NCBI GenBank assembly: GCA_023213395.1
Contig: CM041465.1
Span: forward strand, 149,117,741 to 149,181,740
Source of the DNA: Cycas panzhihuaensis
Lineage: Eukaryota > Cycadophyta
Reading direction: 5' to 3'
Length of the DNA stretch: 64,000 nucleotides
The notes beneath the pieces were generated by a model. It saw only the letters and a program-made list of their open reading frames with translations. It ran no database searches and was not told where the DNA came from. Each line of letters begins with the position of its first letter. Positions within the stretch are counted from its first letter, which is position 1. This document shows positions 29,061 through 39,837 of the stretch, one piece after another. Made by a program: the position numbers and the translations under genes.

Positions 29061-30300
29061 ATATTGCATGATTTTTGTTAATTAGATAAACATCGATACA
29101 GATGGAATGTGTTGAATGATAATGTTTCATTAAAAGAACCTTTTCTTTCCAACTGATTTAAGGGATACTATATAGGATGGGACCTAATCAAATTTTAAGA
29201 AGATGTGTAATGGGACATGAAGTGGAAGTCATCATCAGAGAAGTCGATAAAGAAGTCATAGCAAAACATCAAGACGCAGAATCTATGAGTAGACAAATTC
29301 TACTAGTAGGTCTATGGTGGCCTACAATCTTTGAGGATGTACAAAAACATGCACAGAGTTATGATGTATGTCAATAGGTAGGGAATCCAACAAGAAATCA
29401 TTTAATGCCCTTATGTCCTATACTAGCTCAAGTACCATTTAAAAAATAGAGATTGGACTTTATTGGACCAATCAATCCACCAGCTCACAAATGTAAGATA
29501 TATCTTGGTCACCATAGATATTCTAACAAAATGGACAAAAGCCAAAGTAATGAAAATGTGTGATGCACAAAGTACTACCAGGTTTCTCTATAAAATAATA
29601 ATCATTCGATTTGGTTATTCGTTAGAGATCGTTTCAGATCAAGGTAGCAATTTTCTTAATGAAACGATAAAGTAATTGATGCAAGAATTCTTAGTTCAAT
29701 ACTCCAAGTCTTCTCCATATTACCTAAGAGCGAATGGGAAGGTAGAAAGCACAAATAAAATTTTAAAGTTGCCATTATCAAAAATTTGTAACCAAGGATG
29801 TAGAGATTGGGCAGAGTGATTCCATTCAATTTTATGGGCTAATAGGACAATAGTGAAGCAACCACATAAGCAAACTCCATTCTAGTTAGTTTATGGCCTA
29901 GAAGTTGTACTCCCCTTGGAATTTCAGACGGAAAGATTAAGGATGGCATCAGAATCATGACTATTAAAGGTTGATTTGTGAGATCAATGATGTATCAACC
30001 TAATGAAGTTGGATGAAAATGGGGTAAGAGCTTGGTAGGAATTGAAAGTAGTAAAGATGAGAAGAAAGGCATGGCATGATTGACACCTTAAGGTTCCATA
30101 GTTCCAAGAAGGAGATCTTGTTTTACTCTATGATAGCAAATTTCAAATCAAAACTAGTAAATTAAAGTTAAAGTGGCTCAACCCATATAGGGTGAATCAC
30201 ATTTGGTTAAATAGAGTAGTGTGACTCCAACAACTCGATGGAATACTATTTGAAAACCAGTTAACAAAAGTTGATTGAAAATGTATATTATGAAAAAAAG
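29061..30300 (+). pseudogene. Element B integrase, decayed
   Basis: The zinc-binding end has H-QDAESM and GLWWPTIFEDVQKHAQSYDVC (C-terminal Cys at about 29373). The core has LDFIGPINPP (first Asp, about 29455), IVSDQGSNFLNE (second Asp, about 29635) and SPYYLRANGKVESTNKIL with the final Glu (about 29712-29765). All three acids of the D-D-E triad are thus still readable in one frame, which is interrupted by TAG and TGA codons. The usual PFxLVYG motif follows near 29878. Confidence 0.85.
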
Positions 30301-30413
30301 AAAAGAGCATAAGAACCATAAGAACAAAATTTCCTTATGACTATCATCACGAAAGCAGTCAGTTATAAGAGAAGGTGTAACCTCAAAGTTAGGAAATTAG
30401 GTTGAAATTCATA

Positions 30414-31600
30414 AAGTTATAACTAAGATACAAAGTTGTAAGTTAGATGTGAAGTTACAACTTGGAAGCAAAGTTGCAACCAGGATACAAAGTTACAATC
30501 AAGATATAAAGTTGCAATTCAAAAATAAATTTGCAACCAGGATGCAAAGTTGTAAGTCAAAAATAAAGTTACAACTAGGATGCAAAGTTGTAACTTGGAT
30601 ATGAAGTTATAACTCGGAAGCAAAGTTATAACTAGGACACAAAGTTGCAACCAAGATGCAAAGTTGCAACTAGGACGTGAAGTTGCAACTCAAAAACAAA
30701 GTTGCAAGTAGGACATAAAGCTGCAATTAGGATGCAAAGTTGCAACCAAAACATAAAATTGCAACCTGGATATGAAGTTGTCACTTGGAAGCAAAGTTAT
30801 AACCAAGATGCAAAGTTGCAACCAGGATGTGAAGTTGTAACTCGGACGTAAAGCTATAACTAGAATGTAAAGCTACAACCTAGATGTAAAGTCACAATTT
30901 AAATATAAAGTTGTAACTTAGATATAAAGTTATAACCAAGATGTGAAGTTACAACTTGGACGTAAAGTTATAACTCAAAAGTAAAGTTGTAACCAGGACA
31001 CAAAGTTGCAATCAGGATGCAAAGTTGCGACTAGGACGTGAAGTTCCAACTCAAAAACAAAGTTGTAACTAGGACATAAAGCTGCAATTAGGATGCAAAG
31101 TTACAACCAAGACGTAAAATTACAACCTGGATATGAAGTTATCACTTGGAAGCAAAGTTGTAACCAATATGCAAAGTTGCAACCAGGATGTGAAGTTGTA
31201 ACTCGGACGTAAAGTTGTAACTGGAACATAAAGTTATAACCTAAACGTAAAGTCACAATTCAAACATAAAGTTGTAACTCAGATATAACGTTATAACCGG
31301 GATGTGAAGTTACAACTTGGATGTAAAGTTACAACTCAGAAGCAAAGTTGCAACTAAGACACAAAGTTATAACCTATATGTGAAGTTGCAACTCAGAAGC
31401 AAAGTTGTAACCAGGATACAAAGCTGTAACTTAGACGTAAAATTGTAACTTGAATATGAAGTTGTAATCAAAATGTAAACTAATAGCTTAAATGTAAAGT
31501 TATAACTGTGATGTGAAGTAGCAACTGAAAAGTGAAGTTATAACCAAGACATAAAGTAGCAACCTAGATGTAAAGTCACAACTTAAAAGCAAGTCACAAT
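30414..31600. repeat. 19-bp minisatellite with 361-bp higher-order repeat inside element B
   Basis: About 62 head-to-tail units of 19 bp with consensus aagttgYaacYagga-gYa. Many units contain GTTGCAAC or GTTATAAC, both perfect 8-bp palindromes. Units at 30661 and 31022 begin a run of variants that repeats in the same order (taggacgtg, tcaaaaaca, taggacata, ttaggatgca and so on). The offset is 361 bp, exactly 19 units of 19 bp, so two higher-order copies cover 30661-31382. The array sits between integrase and the extra gene. Confidence 0.92.
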
Positions 31601-32270
31601 GCAAAGTCATAACTTGGCAATAAGAAGCAATTAGATGTGGACTTTATAAATTTGAGACAAAGTTGCAACATGAAAGTGAAATTATAATTTAGATTTAATT
31701 TGAAATCACCACTCGAATGCAAAGGGATAGGAAAGAAATAAAACCAAGGAAAGTAGCAAATTGTAAATGGAGTGGTGAAATAGTAAATTGGAAACAAAAT
31801 GGCGTGATCATAATAGAAAAAAAATTAAAGACGCAAGTTATAAGTAAACTAATAAAAATTAAATTGCCACGGTAATGAGATGTAAGGCTTGAATCAGTTT
31901 AATGCAGACAAAAATGGAAGGAATCATGAGAAAGGAAAGTATTAAATGGTGATGGTGACGAAGTGGCAAAAAAAGCAATGATAACTAATTGGCACACATA
32001 CCAAATTAAATGGAGTGTGATGAGGATGATAAGTGGTTGACATGCATTAGATGAATGTAACATAGGTACATCAGGAGTTGCAATTGAGTAATTACAACCA
32101 TGAAGACAGTCATGATGGTTTTGCATGGAATGACATAAATCAAATAACAGAATTGGGATGAAACTAGTAAGGCTTTTGAAGATGAAGGAATTTAGAGATG
32201 AAAGGAATTCTAAGAAATCAACGATAGCATAGATATAAATCAACTTATGTAAAGGTGATGATGACAAGAT
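31601..32270. other. Element B segment between minisatellite and extra gene
   Basis: AT-rich. The first 100 bases are worn minisatellite units (aagtcacaatgc, aaagtcataac). Nothing else is recognised. A 122-codon minus-strand frame at 32267-31899 shows no domain. Confidence 0.5.
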
Positions 32271-32276
32271 TAGGCA

Positions 32277-33915
32277 TGAAAGGTGGGACCTGCCAAACGA
32301 CGATCAAAGGAAAGTAATTTTGATAAAGGCTAGGTTTACCCAATATGTGCAGATTGGATTATCTCCACCTACAACACATTTCTTGACAGACATGATCCAA
32401 CTAGTAGCCCAACAACTAGATAGTCTGGATATATCAACCTAAGTAATTATAGACATTTTAAGGTTACTAAAGATAGGAAGAATGGTACCTAGGGATAAAA
32501 GAATCCTATGGGAAAAGGCAGTGGAGAAACTAGGTGCTTAAGTCACAGATGTATCCATTTTGGGAATTCAAATTTCCAGCATCACGGATAGGTTGACATG
32601 CTAGGTAGCCCATTTTCTATTTACAAGGGTAACACTAAGCCAAAAAAATCTATTTATACCTATAGAAATGAGGACAGCTTTGTTGCAGGTAGTGAGTGGA
32701 GTAATGTTCAATTAGGCAACGTTTCTCAGAGGAAGAATTCTATAGAAACTGACCAATATCAACCAAAACCTCAATCAGCTATATTTCATATGAGCTTGTT
32801 TCAAGCATTATTATACTCTCAATATGCAATGATAAAATTGCCATACAAGAAATAAGGGAAAGCTACAATGATGATCTGGATAAGTCATTTTAGGCATAAT
32901 GGGGACACATGGACAAGAGAGTTGTAGAAAAAGGTGAGGGATTTGTTCTCATAGAAGGCTCGGGCTAAAATTCCTTAGAAGATACTGGTAGAAGAAAAGT
33001 GAAAGAAGCAATAGTGGAAAGAGGTGACCCCACAGAAGAAGGAGAAAGAAGAGAAAAAGGAGGAGCAAAAGAAAGAAGAAATTAGGAAGGGGAAACAAAA
33101 AGTATGAAGTTTATTAATGAAGGAGGAAGCAGTGGAGCAACAACTAACCTAACAAGAAGAAAAAAATCATAACACCAAGGAAGAGAAGCAGAAGAGGAGA
33201 AAGATGGATGCAAAAAAGGTGAAGAAGGGAATATTAGAGATTTTGAATAGTCAACCAGCTGAGGTTGATTGCGATTTTAATAATGAAGAATTAACAGAAG
33301 GGAGAATCGACCCAATGGAGTATTAGCCACATAATATGGCACAATGGAAATTTTTATTTTTGGGAAAAGTTATTTGGCATTTGGTGATCAAATTGGAGAT
33401 CAAGAATAAGATACCCCCTCTAGATATGTAGAGAATTAAGAAGATAGAAGACTAGTTAGTTACTTGTGAAGCGAAACTGGAATTTTTAATCAAGTTTATC
33501 ATGCATTGGGTAGTTGATACCTCTCATGTGGAGCATCTGGTACTAGCATTCAATACCTTATTTAGCAAATAAATTCCACCAGGCTTAGAGAAAGTAATTC
33601 AGAAGTTGGGTACCTAGATTATGCAAATATGGGAGGATGCAGAGTATGTACACCACTTTTGGTCAATGATTAAGTCCCTACAATAGGATTTGTTCTCCAT
33701 GGAGACAAGGAAATGTGAGCTGGAAGAAGACATTGAACAAATGCATTCTAGAGAAAAGATGACAATGGCTCATTTACAAGCATTGCGTAATGTAGTAATC
33801 TTATACGACCATTGTAAGAAACAAGGAATAACTTTACCTTGCATAATGTATAGACCTGATCCATAGAGAATTTGAGCTAAAATGGAGAAGATCAAAAGGG
33901 ATAGAGAAGGTTGAA
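32277..33915 (+). pseudogene. Element B extra sense gene of unknown function, decayed
   Basis: Two long stretches can be read in a steady frame once stops are allowed at Gln/Trp/Arg positions. The first, from 32293, has RWDLPNDDQRKVILIKARF and HFLTDMIQLVAQQLDSLDIS. The second, from 33117, has a Lys/Glu-rich, coiled-coil-like start (KEEKQKRRKMDAKKVKKG). It continues with HNMAQWKFLFLGKVIWHLVI, DTSHVEHLVLAFNTLF and LQALRNVVILYDHCKKQG, ending near 33912. Total coding potential is about 540 codons. No known domain was recognised. Extra frames between integrase and the 3' LTR occur in several plant Ty3/gypsy lineages. The clean stop spectrum shows that it was once coding. Confidence 0.62.
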
Positions 33916-33978
33916 TTGCTATGTTTCTTTCTTTCTCGTTAATTTGAGCTTATAAGTAAGAATACTTGTAAGTTCTGT

Positions 33979-33989
33979 GAAGGGAGAGA
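33979..33989 (+). other. Polypurine tract of element B
   Basis: GAAGGGAGAGA directly before TGTGTCTGG of the 3' LTR. It would prime plus-strand DNA. Confidence 0.85.
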
Positions 33990-34351
33990 TGTGTCTGGTA
34001 GTTAAGTTGTAACCTTTTGTTTGTATCTGTAGTAGTTGCAATTAACTTGGATCATAGTAAATAAAAATATTATGATGTAAAGGACGTAGAGAGAGAGAGT
34101 TATTTTGATGAATAAGCATGGCACTCTAGTTGTTATCACACGGAAGGAGGTTCATCGTAATTCCATGCTCGTTGTAAATCCATTATGTGTGAACTATTCT
34201 AGGTCATCTCTGGTTATAAGAGAACCACAACGGCCCGTCATAATGTAATGACTATGGTTCTTGTGCTCTCATATATTGTTGCGTAGTAATGAATATTGTA
34301 ACTAGTTAATTCTTGTGCTTATTCCTTATGAGATTATGGACACGGCATACA
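33990..34351 (+). repeat. Element B 3' LTR (362 bp)
   Basis: From TGTGTCTGGTAG to CGGCATACA, same length as the 5' LTR. Followed by atgct, the right TSD. Confidence 0.92.
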
Positions 34352-34356
34352 ATGCT

Positions 34357-36498
34357 TGGATGTGCATCTTTTTTAATATTTTTTAATTCTTAATTCTCTG
34401 TTAACTACTCTTTTTCTCTTTTGATTGTTGTTAATAATAATGCATTAGTGAGGCTTATTAGTTTCAGAGGTGAATCTAGTTTTGATTAATATTTAAATGA
34501 TGTTTGATGAGGGGGTTCTTTACTTCTTTCATCTACCTTTGACATTACTAGATTTTCTCTGTGGCTTTCTCCAGTATCAAGTTACGCATCTAAAGTTTAT
34601 ACCTCAATAATAATAGTGTCATATTTAAAATGGTTCTTAAATACTACTAAAAATAATCCCCCCAAATTATAATTTTATGGTTCTTATTATTCTATTCTTG
34701 TGACCATTTTTGCCACTAATTGAATGCCATTTTACACATATGTAATATGACATGACTTTTTTTTATTGTCTATAATATTTTGAAGTAGGAAAATATCTTT
34801 TAATTCTTACAACCATTTAATGGCATATTCATTTAAACCATAGAATTATGAAATGCCAAGTTTTCTTTAATCTTGTAGTCTAATAAACATAATTTGACGT
34901 ATTTAACTTTTGGCATATCTTGTCTGTGTTCTAAATTTAACTGATCCTATTTCTTTAAGTATTTTGATAGCAAATATTCCATGGTCACATTTTGAAAATA
35001 CTCTCTAAGTTGTTTTTGATGGTATACTATGTGGGGGCTAGAGGATGTAAGGTGATGAAGGATGTAATTTGGGCACAGATAATAGTTTATATGAAGGTGG
35101 GTGAAGCCTCTCAATCAATGTAGTATACATAGATATATACTATGATTGGACTAATCTATCACAACTCTAGCTCTAATCTTATAGATGAAATAATATATTT
35201 ATGGTGTTAGTCCTTAGACTATGATTGTACATATATTACTATACTACCCTTGCAAATGGGTTGATGTGGGCAAGGTAACTATGGTTTTTTCATACTTCAT
35301 AAAATGACTAGTAATTACACATGATTGCTTAAATAGTTAAAATAAATCGGATGATCATTTTGGGAAGTATAAGTGGTATTGATATATGTGATAGCAAGCC
35401 TTAGAAGGTGTAGGGTGAATTGTTACTTAAACCATAATACTTATTGAGGGTATAATTACTAATAAGTAACTAAGTGGTGATGTGAATACTTATAGAGTGG
35501 ATATGAAGGGTAAATAGGTGCTATAGTTAAATTGTTAAATGTAATGATGAAATAGTCTTAAAAAATATGAATATGTAACCAACTTGAGGACTTATTTGGG
35601 TGTTTTAAAAAATATATAAGGTGAAGTATGTAATATATGAAATATATTAAAATGGTTATATTTTAAGTGATGTTTATAATATTATATTCACATAATTGTA
35701 CTTACATACATACATACATACATACATCTATATATATATATATATAGAGAGAGAGAGATCCTAATATACTATATAGAATATAATGTGGTATACTAGATAT
35801 ATATAATATTGTTTATATTTATATTATAACTTAATGTAATGTAATATTAACTATGCTAAGTGATTATATATAATATAAGATGATGTACTTAGATTATATA
35901 TTAAGTCAATTATATAATACATGCTTGATTATAGATGGAAACATTGAAATATACGCATTGCTCAATATGTTTTAATGAATGCTTTCGTAAATCACTATGC
36001 AAATGAATGAGTAACCAAACTATAAATGGATACTACAGATGGATGAATAGCCATACAAACAAAAAGAAATGGTAGATGATAATTGAATGAATGGACAATG
36101 ATAAAGAATGATATAACCTAGACATAGACAATATATAAACAAATAAATAGACTAGTAAGAATGATCAGTTGTATAAATGGAGCAAATAGTTGTTTTGAAT
36201 GGAATGCAAGAAGAGTGATTGGGGTAGCAAGGGAAAATGGACTGGTAAAGTATGGAGTGAGCATAAGTATAAAACAACGAGTGACTAGTTTATATAGTAA
36301 TCAATGGAGTGCATAAGAATAAATGGAGATAGATAATGATGAACGAGTGAATAAAGGATAGAGAACAAGTAATTGATCACCTACATGGAAATGCTAGACG
36401 ATAAAGAGCCTTTAATATAGTGTTCAAGCAACAATTATTGAATGAAGAAATAATTCAGAGTGTTTATAGTAACTTCACATCAAGTGCACTATAATATT
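34357..36498 (-). other. Element E internal region, 5' part
   Basis: AT-rich, no frame above about 50 codons. A microsatellite cluster lies at 35703-35758. From about 35990 to 36430, variants of atgaatgaatggataaatgg-like words recur, giving a weak low-complexity repeat. No protein motif was found on either strand. Confidence 0.5.
35703..35758. repeat. Compound microsatellite (CATA)n-(TA)n-(GA)n
   Basis: Three adjoining simple-repeat runs inside the leader of element E. Confidence 0.9.
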
Positions 36499-36511
36499 AG
36501 CTTTGATACCA
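36499..36511 (-). other. Primer binding site of element E (tRNA-iMet type)
   Basis: On the minus strand TGGTATCAAAGCT, two bases after the 5' LTR. The copia consensus is TGGTATCAGAGC, so one transition separates them. Confidence 0.82.
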
Positions 36512-36513
36512 CT

Positions 36514-36743
36514 TAAGGTGTCCCTAACTAGCCACACTTGTAAATAAGAGGTAGGTTTGGTCAAAGACCCCAAAATATATTGAGATATATTATTTTGATA
36601 TATTATTCAATTGATGATTAAATGTTATAATAGGATCCCTATATATATATATTGTTTATATGAAGGGGTGTGACTTGTCATAATAGACGTCACCCTTGAT
36701 TAATATTATTTAATATCTAACTATATTAATTAGGCTCACTACA
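36514..36743 (-). repeat. Element E 5' LTR (230 bp)
   Basis: On the minus strand it starts TGTAGTGAGCC and ends GACACCTTA (CA to TA at the tip). TSD tttta follows at 36744-36748. Confidence 0.85.
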
Positions 36744-36748
36744 TTTTA

Positions 36749-36892
36749 TAACATAATTTAGAGATGATCATTTCCCTTAAAGGGTTGTATTATATTGATT
36801 TGCATGTTTCATTTATTTTGTCCTATATATTGTCATAGTTTTGATCTATTTAATATTATGTAATTATAATATCAAATTATGTAATTTTAATA
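36749..36892 (+). repeat. Element J 3' LTR, right part
   Basis: Continues the LTR after element E. Its last 90 bases match J's 5' LTR remnant at 20526-20612. The end, ttttaata, is followed by minus-strand copia RT coding sequence (element G), so J sits in G. Total LTR length is about 320 bp. Confidence 0.58.
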
Positions 36893-37504
36893 ACTTTATT
36901 ATTAAAGACTTTGATGTATATGTTTAAGTCCATTACAAATCTCTCAAACCATTTTGAATAAGTATTAATCATTCTTTTTATACTAGTCTCTTGGAACCTA
37001 GTTCAAGCCATATAAGGCCTTACTAAGTTGACATATTAAGTACTCTTAACATTTTTGCACAAATTTAGGTAGCTACTCTATGTGGAATTCTTTTATAAAG
37101 TCTTTATTTAGAAATATACTTTTCATATCTATTTAATGAAGTTTCTAATTAAACTATATAACCATCACCATGATGAGTTGAATAGTATTCATCTTTGTAA
37201 CTACTGTGATTACCTCTTAGTAGTTAATCCCTTCTTATTACTTGATGCCTTTCACTAGTCTCAACTTATACTTATTTACAAATCCATTTAATTTGTACTT
37301 AGTTTTATAGATCTATTTGTGATTGATTATATATTCTCCAATGAATGATTCAACTAAATCCCATATGTGGTTCTTCCTAACTTCTTAGATCTTAGTATCC
37401 ATAGTGTCACTCTATTTTTGCTCTTTAATTGCTTCCTCAATTATAAAATGTTCATTAACACTCAATACACATGTTATAAGAGCAATATTTCCATACTTAG
37501 AAGG
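36893..37504 (-). pseudogene. Element G: Ty1/copia reverse transcriptase fragment
   Basis: One minus-strand frame reads NHIWDLVES, then YKTKYKLNGFVNKYKLRLVK, EGINY-EVITVVTKMNTIQL, SIFLNKDFIKEF and LSKALYGLN-VPRD-Y. This is the standard copia RT series. All in-frame stops fall at Gln, Trp, Lys or Glu positions. It is cut on the low side by element J and on the high side by element F. Its integrase is at 59339-60550. Confidence 0.85.
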
Positions 37505-37894
37505 TGTTAAATACATTAGGATCTAAGATATCATATGCTTTGATTAAAATATTAAGTAAAACAACAGTAATATATAACAAAACAAGTGAAATATATAATA
37601 ATAATTCAATTAGACAAAGTATGGGTGAATTTATCACCATGTAAAGCTCTATTTAGGCAAAGCTTATAGATTAATCATAATTCAATATATAATACAATGG
37701 TGTATGGCTTAATTTATAGGTAACCTGCAAATATTTTGAGAGATATAATAGGTGGACTAAGCAACAAATGAGGTAGACCCAACCAATTTATATAATAACA
37801 TTAAATTATAACAAAGGGTCACTTTAATATTACACAACATACATAAATTACATGAAATATAAGAAATTATGGGTGTTATTACACGGTTTTAACA
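37505..37894 (-). repeat. Element F 3' LTR (390 bp)
   Basis: On the minus strand from TGTTAAAACCG to TATTTAACA. Preceded by the polypurine tract AAGGGAGGG (37895-37903). By eye about seven in eight bases match the 5' LTR. Confidence 0.9.
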
Positions 37895-37903
37895 CCCTCC
37901 CTT

Positions 37904-38380
37904 AATAGATGCTTTATTTCTTTTGATGTTGAGATCATGTCTAAACTATTCAAACTTCAGTTTACCAAGCACTTTAGTGAAGATATCCATAATTTGGTCT
38001 TCAATTAGATGGTATACAAGATCAACTTCATTGTTCAGGACATGTTGATGATTGAAGTGATGATGGACCTTAATGTGCTTAGTTCTAGCACAGAATATAG
38101 GATTCTTCATCATTTTCAACACACTTTGATTGTCATAATAAAGGATGTTGGGTGCATGTTGTTCAAGTCCAAGATTAGTGAGAATCCTTCTAAATCAAAT
38201 CAACTTACTTGTAGCATAGAGAACTACTTTATATTCTACTTTGGTTGAGGAAAGGGTAACATTTGGCTACTTCTTACAACTCCATAAGATTATAACTAAG
38301 TTCATGTCAAATCAATAGGCTAATGTTGAGTGGTAAGTGTCTTAGAAACCTGCCTAATCAACATCTGCATGTCCCTTTAG
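37904..38380 (-). pseudogene. Element F RNase H, decayed
   Basis: The minus-strand frame shows KGHADVD-AGF, STKVEYKVVLYATSKLI and YYDNQSVLKMMKNPIFCART, then KHIKVHHHF and LGKLKFE near the end. These are the copia RNase H motifs. The second acid is still readable (KVEYK), with stops at former Trp/Gln codons. Confidence 0.85.
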
Positions 38381-39837
38381 GATAGGGGAGTTAATTTGGT
38401 TATATTTGAGGCCAAACTAATATGTGCCATAAATATATTTGAGAATCTTAGTGGCAACTTTCCAATGGGATGATTTTGTTTATGACATGTACCTAGAGCA
38501 AATACCTACTACATATGAGATGTTTAGACAAGTATGGGTGAGATAGATAAGGCTCCCAACTAACTACCAATACAAATTGGGATCAAAAGGCTTTCCTTAT
38601 TTATCTAGATTTGGATTGGATCCTATCTCCATAGGAATTAGTGCCATCTTGCATTCTATCATCCTAAATCTTTCCAAGAGCTCATTGGCATACCTTGTTT
38701 GAGTCAACAAGATGTGTCCTAATTCTTGCCAATCTTTAATTCTAAGGAAATAGTAGAGTAACCAAAGATCTATCACCTTAAAGTTACTTTTTTTAATTCT
38801 AGTTGAAGCCAAGAAATGTCATTTGTGTCATTATTAGTGATTACAAGATCATCCACATAGAGAACAATGATTATGATCAAATTATCTCTAAACTAGATAT
38901 ATAAATCTAGGTCAAAGGGTGAATGATCAAATCCATGCTAGTTAAGAAAAGAATCTATTTTCACATACCAGGCACATGGTGCCCACTTAAGTCCATAAAG
39001 GGATTTCTTGAGTCTTCATACTAAGTGTTCTTATCCTGGAAGAGCATAGTTGGGGGGTTATTTTAAGAAAACCTCTTCTTTAAGCTCTCCATTAAGGAAA
39101 GTAATCTTCACATATATTTGGTAAATAGGCCAATTGAATTAGGCTACTAAGGACATAACCAAACAAAATATGGTCATGTTGGCTACCAATTTAAAGGTCT
39201 CATCATAATCAATCCCCTCTTATTGTTTGAAACCTCTTACTACAAGGAAAGCTTTGTGCTACTCTACGATGCCATCTGCATGGAATTTTATCTTGTATAG
39301 CCATCTACAATCAATTGATTTCTTTCTAGGTAGCAATTCAATCAACTCCTAAGTGTTATTTTTAATGAGGGAGTTCATTTCTTCATCCATAACTACATTC
39401 CATGTTTAGCCTTTAACTACCTCCTCAAATATGGAAGGCTTAGGTGTTTCAAGGATATGTTCCATCAGGAAAAAAATTGTAGAGTGTCTCATTTTAGAAG
39501 GCCTTTTAGCAGCTATGGGAGGAGGAGGAGCATCCTTTAAAAGCTACTGTACCCACTTAGAAGGTGGTTGAAAGCTAGTGGCTTTCACTTGAAGGTCATT
39601 AATTAAAATTAGAGATAAGGTTGTACTTACTTGAGTTGTTGATATAAATGCTATTGAAATTGATGAAGGACCTATAGTGTAGGAGGAGGCTAGTATTAGT
39701 GGTATCAGAATTTGTCCAAGAGTCACTTGAAATGCACAAACTTCTTTTGTTGCTATAATCTGAGGTTAAGGTAGAGGTGGGTCTTGTGAATCTACTATAA
39801 ATATTACATCACGTGTTGTGTAAGCTTGGTCCCCAAC
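38381..39837 (-). pseudogene. Element F reverse transcriptase and linker, decayed
   Basis: On the minus strand: ELIELLPRKKSIDCRWLYKI, EGIDYDETFKLVANMTI, TFLNGELKEEVFLK, KSLYGLKWAPCAWY and VLYVDDLVITNND with an intact Tyr-Val-Asp-Asp. After a frame change come LWLLYYFLRIKDWQELGHIL and ERFRMIECKMALIPMEIGSN (38812-38597). Element D interrupts the linker between integrase and RT at 39838. Confidence 0.88.

Larger units (their letters stand above)
24051..34351 (+). mobile_element. Element B: complete but decayed Ty3/gypsy retrotransposon with minisatellite and extra gene
   Basis: 10,301 bp between identical-length LTRs of 362 bp. TSD atgct stands at 24046-24050 and 34352-34356. Order: LTR, gag with zinc knuckles, protease, RT, RNase H, integrase, a 19-bp minisatellite, an extra sense frame, polypurine tract, LTR. 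The LTRs differ at roughly one base in eight by eye, mostly transitions. Frames remain readable but hold dozens of stops. Integrase after RNase H marks it as Ty3/gypsy. The exact lineage was not determined. Confidence 0.93.
22764..36743 (-). mobile_element. Element E: small iMet-primed LTR retrotransposon, minus strand (hosts element B)
   Basis: LTRs of 213 bp (22764-22976) and 230 bp (36514-36743) flank it, with TSD tttta at 22759-22763 and 36744-36748. On the minus strand the primer site TGGTATCAAAGCT follows the 5' LTR after two bases. A purine-rich agagtggaaagct precedes the 3' LTR. Without element B the body is about 3.2 kb, too short for a full copia, and no RT or integrase was found. 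It is probably a non-autonomous copia derivative. Confidence 0.85.

Noticed and set aside
30414-31600. Regular short repeats that might suggest a CRISPR-like array
   Set aside because: The 19-bp units abut with no spacers of constant length and vary gradually. It is a minisatellite in a plant retrotransposon.
22764-36743. Elements E and B as one very large retrotransposon
   Set aside because: They have separate LTR pairs, opposite orientation and separate TSDs (tttta and atgct).
38009-38248. Plus-strand 79-codon frame as a gene
   Set aside because: It is the reverse of copia RNase H of element F, which reads well on the minus strand.
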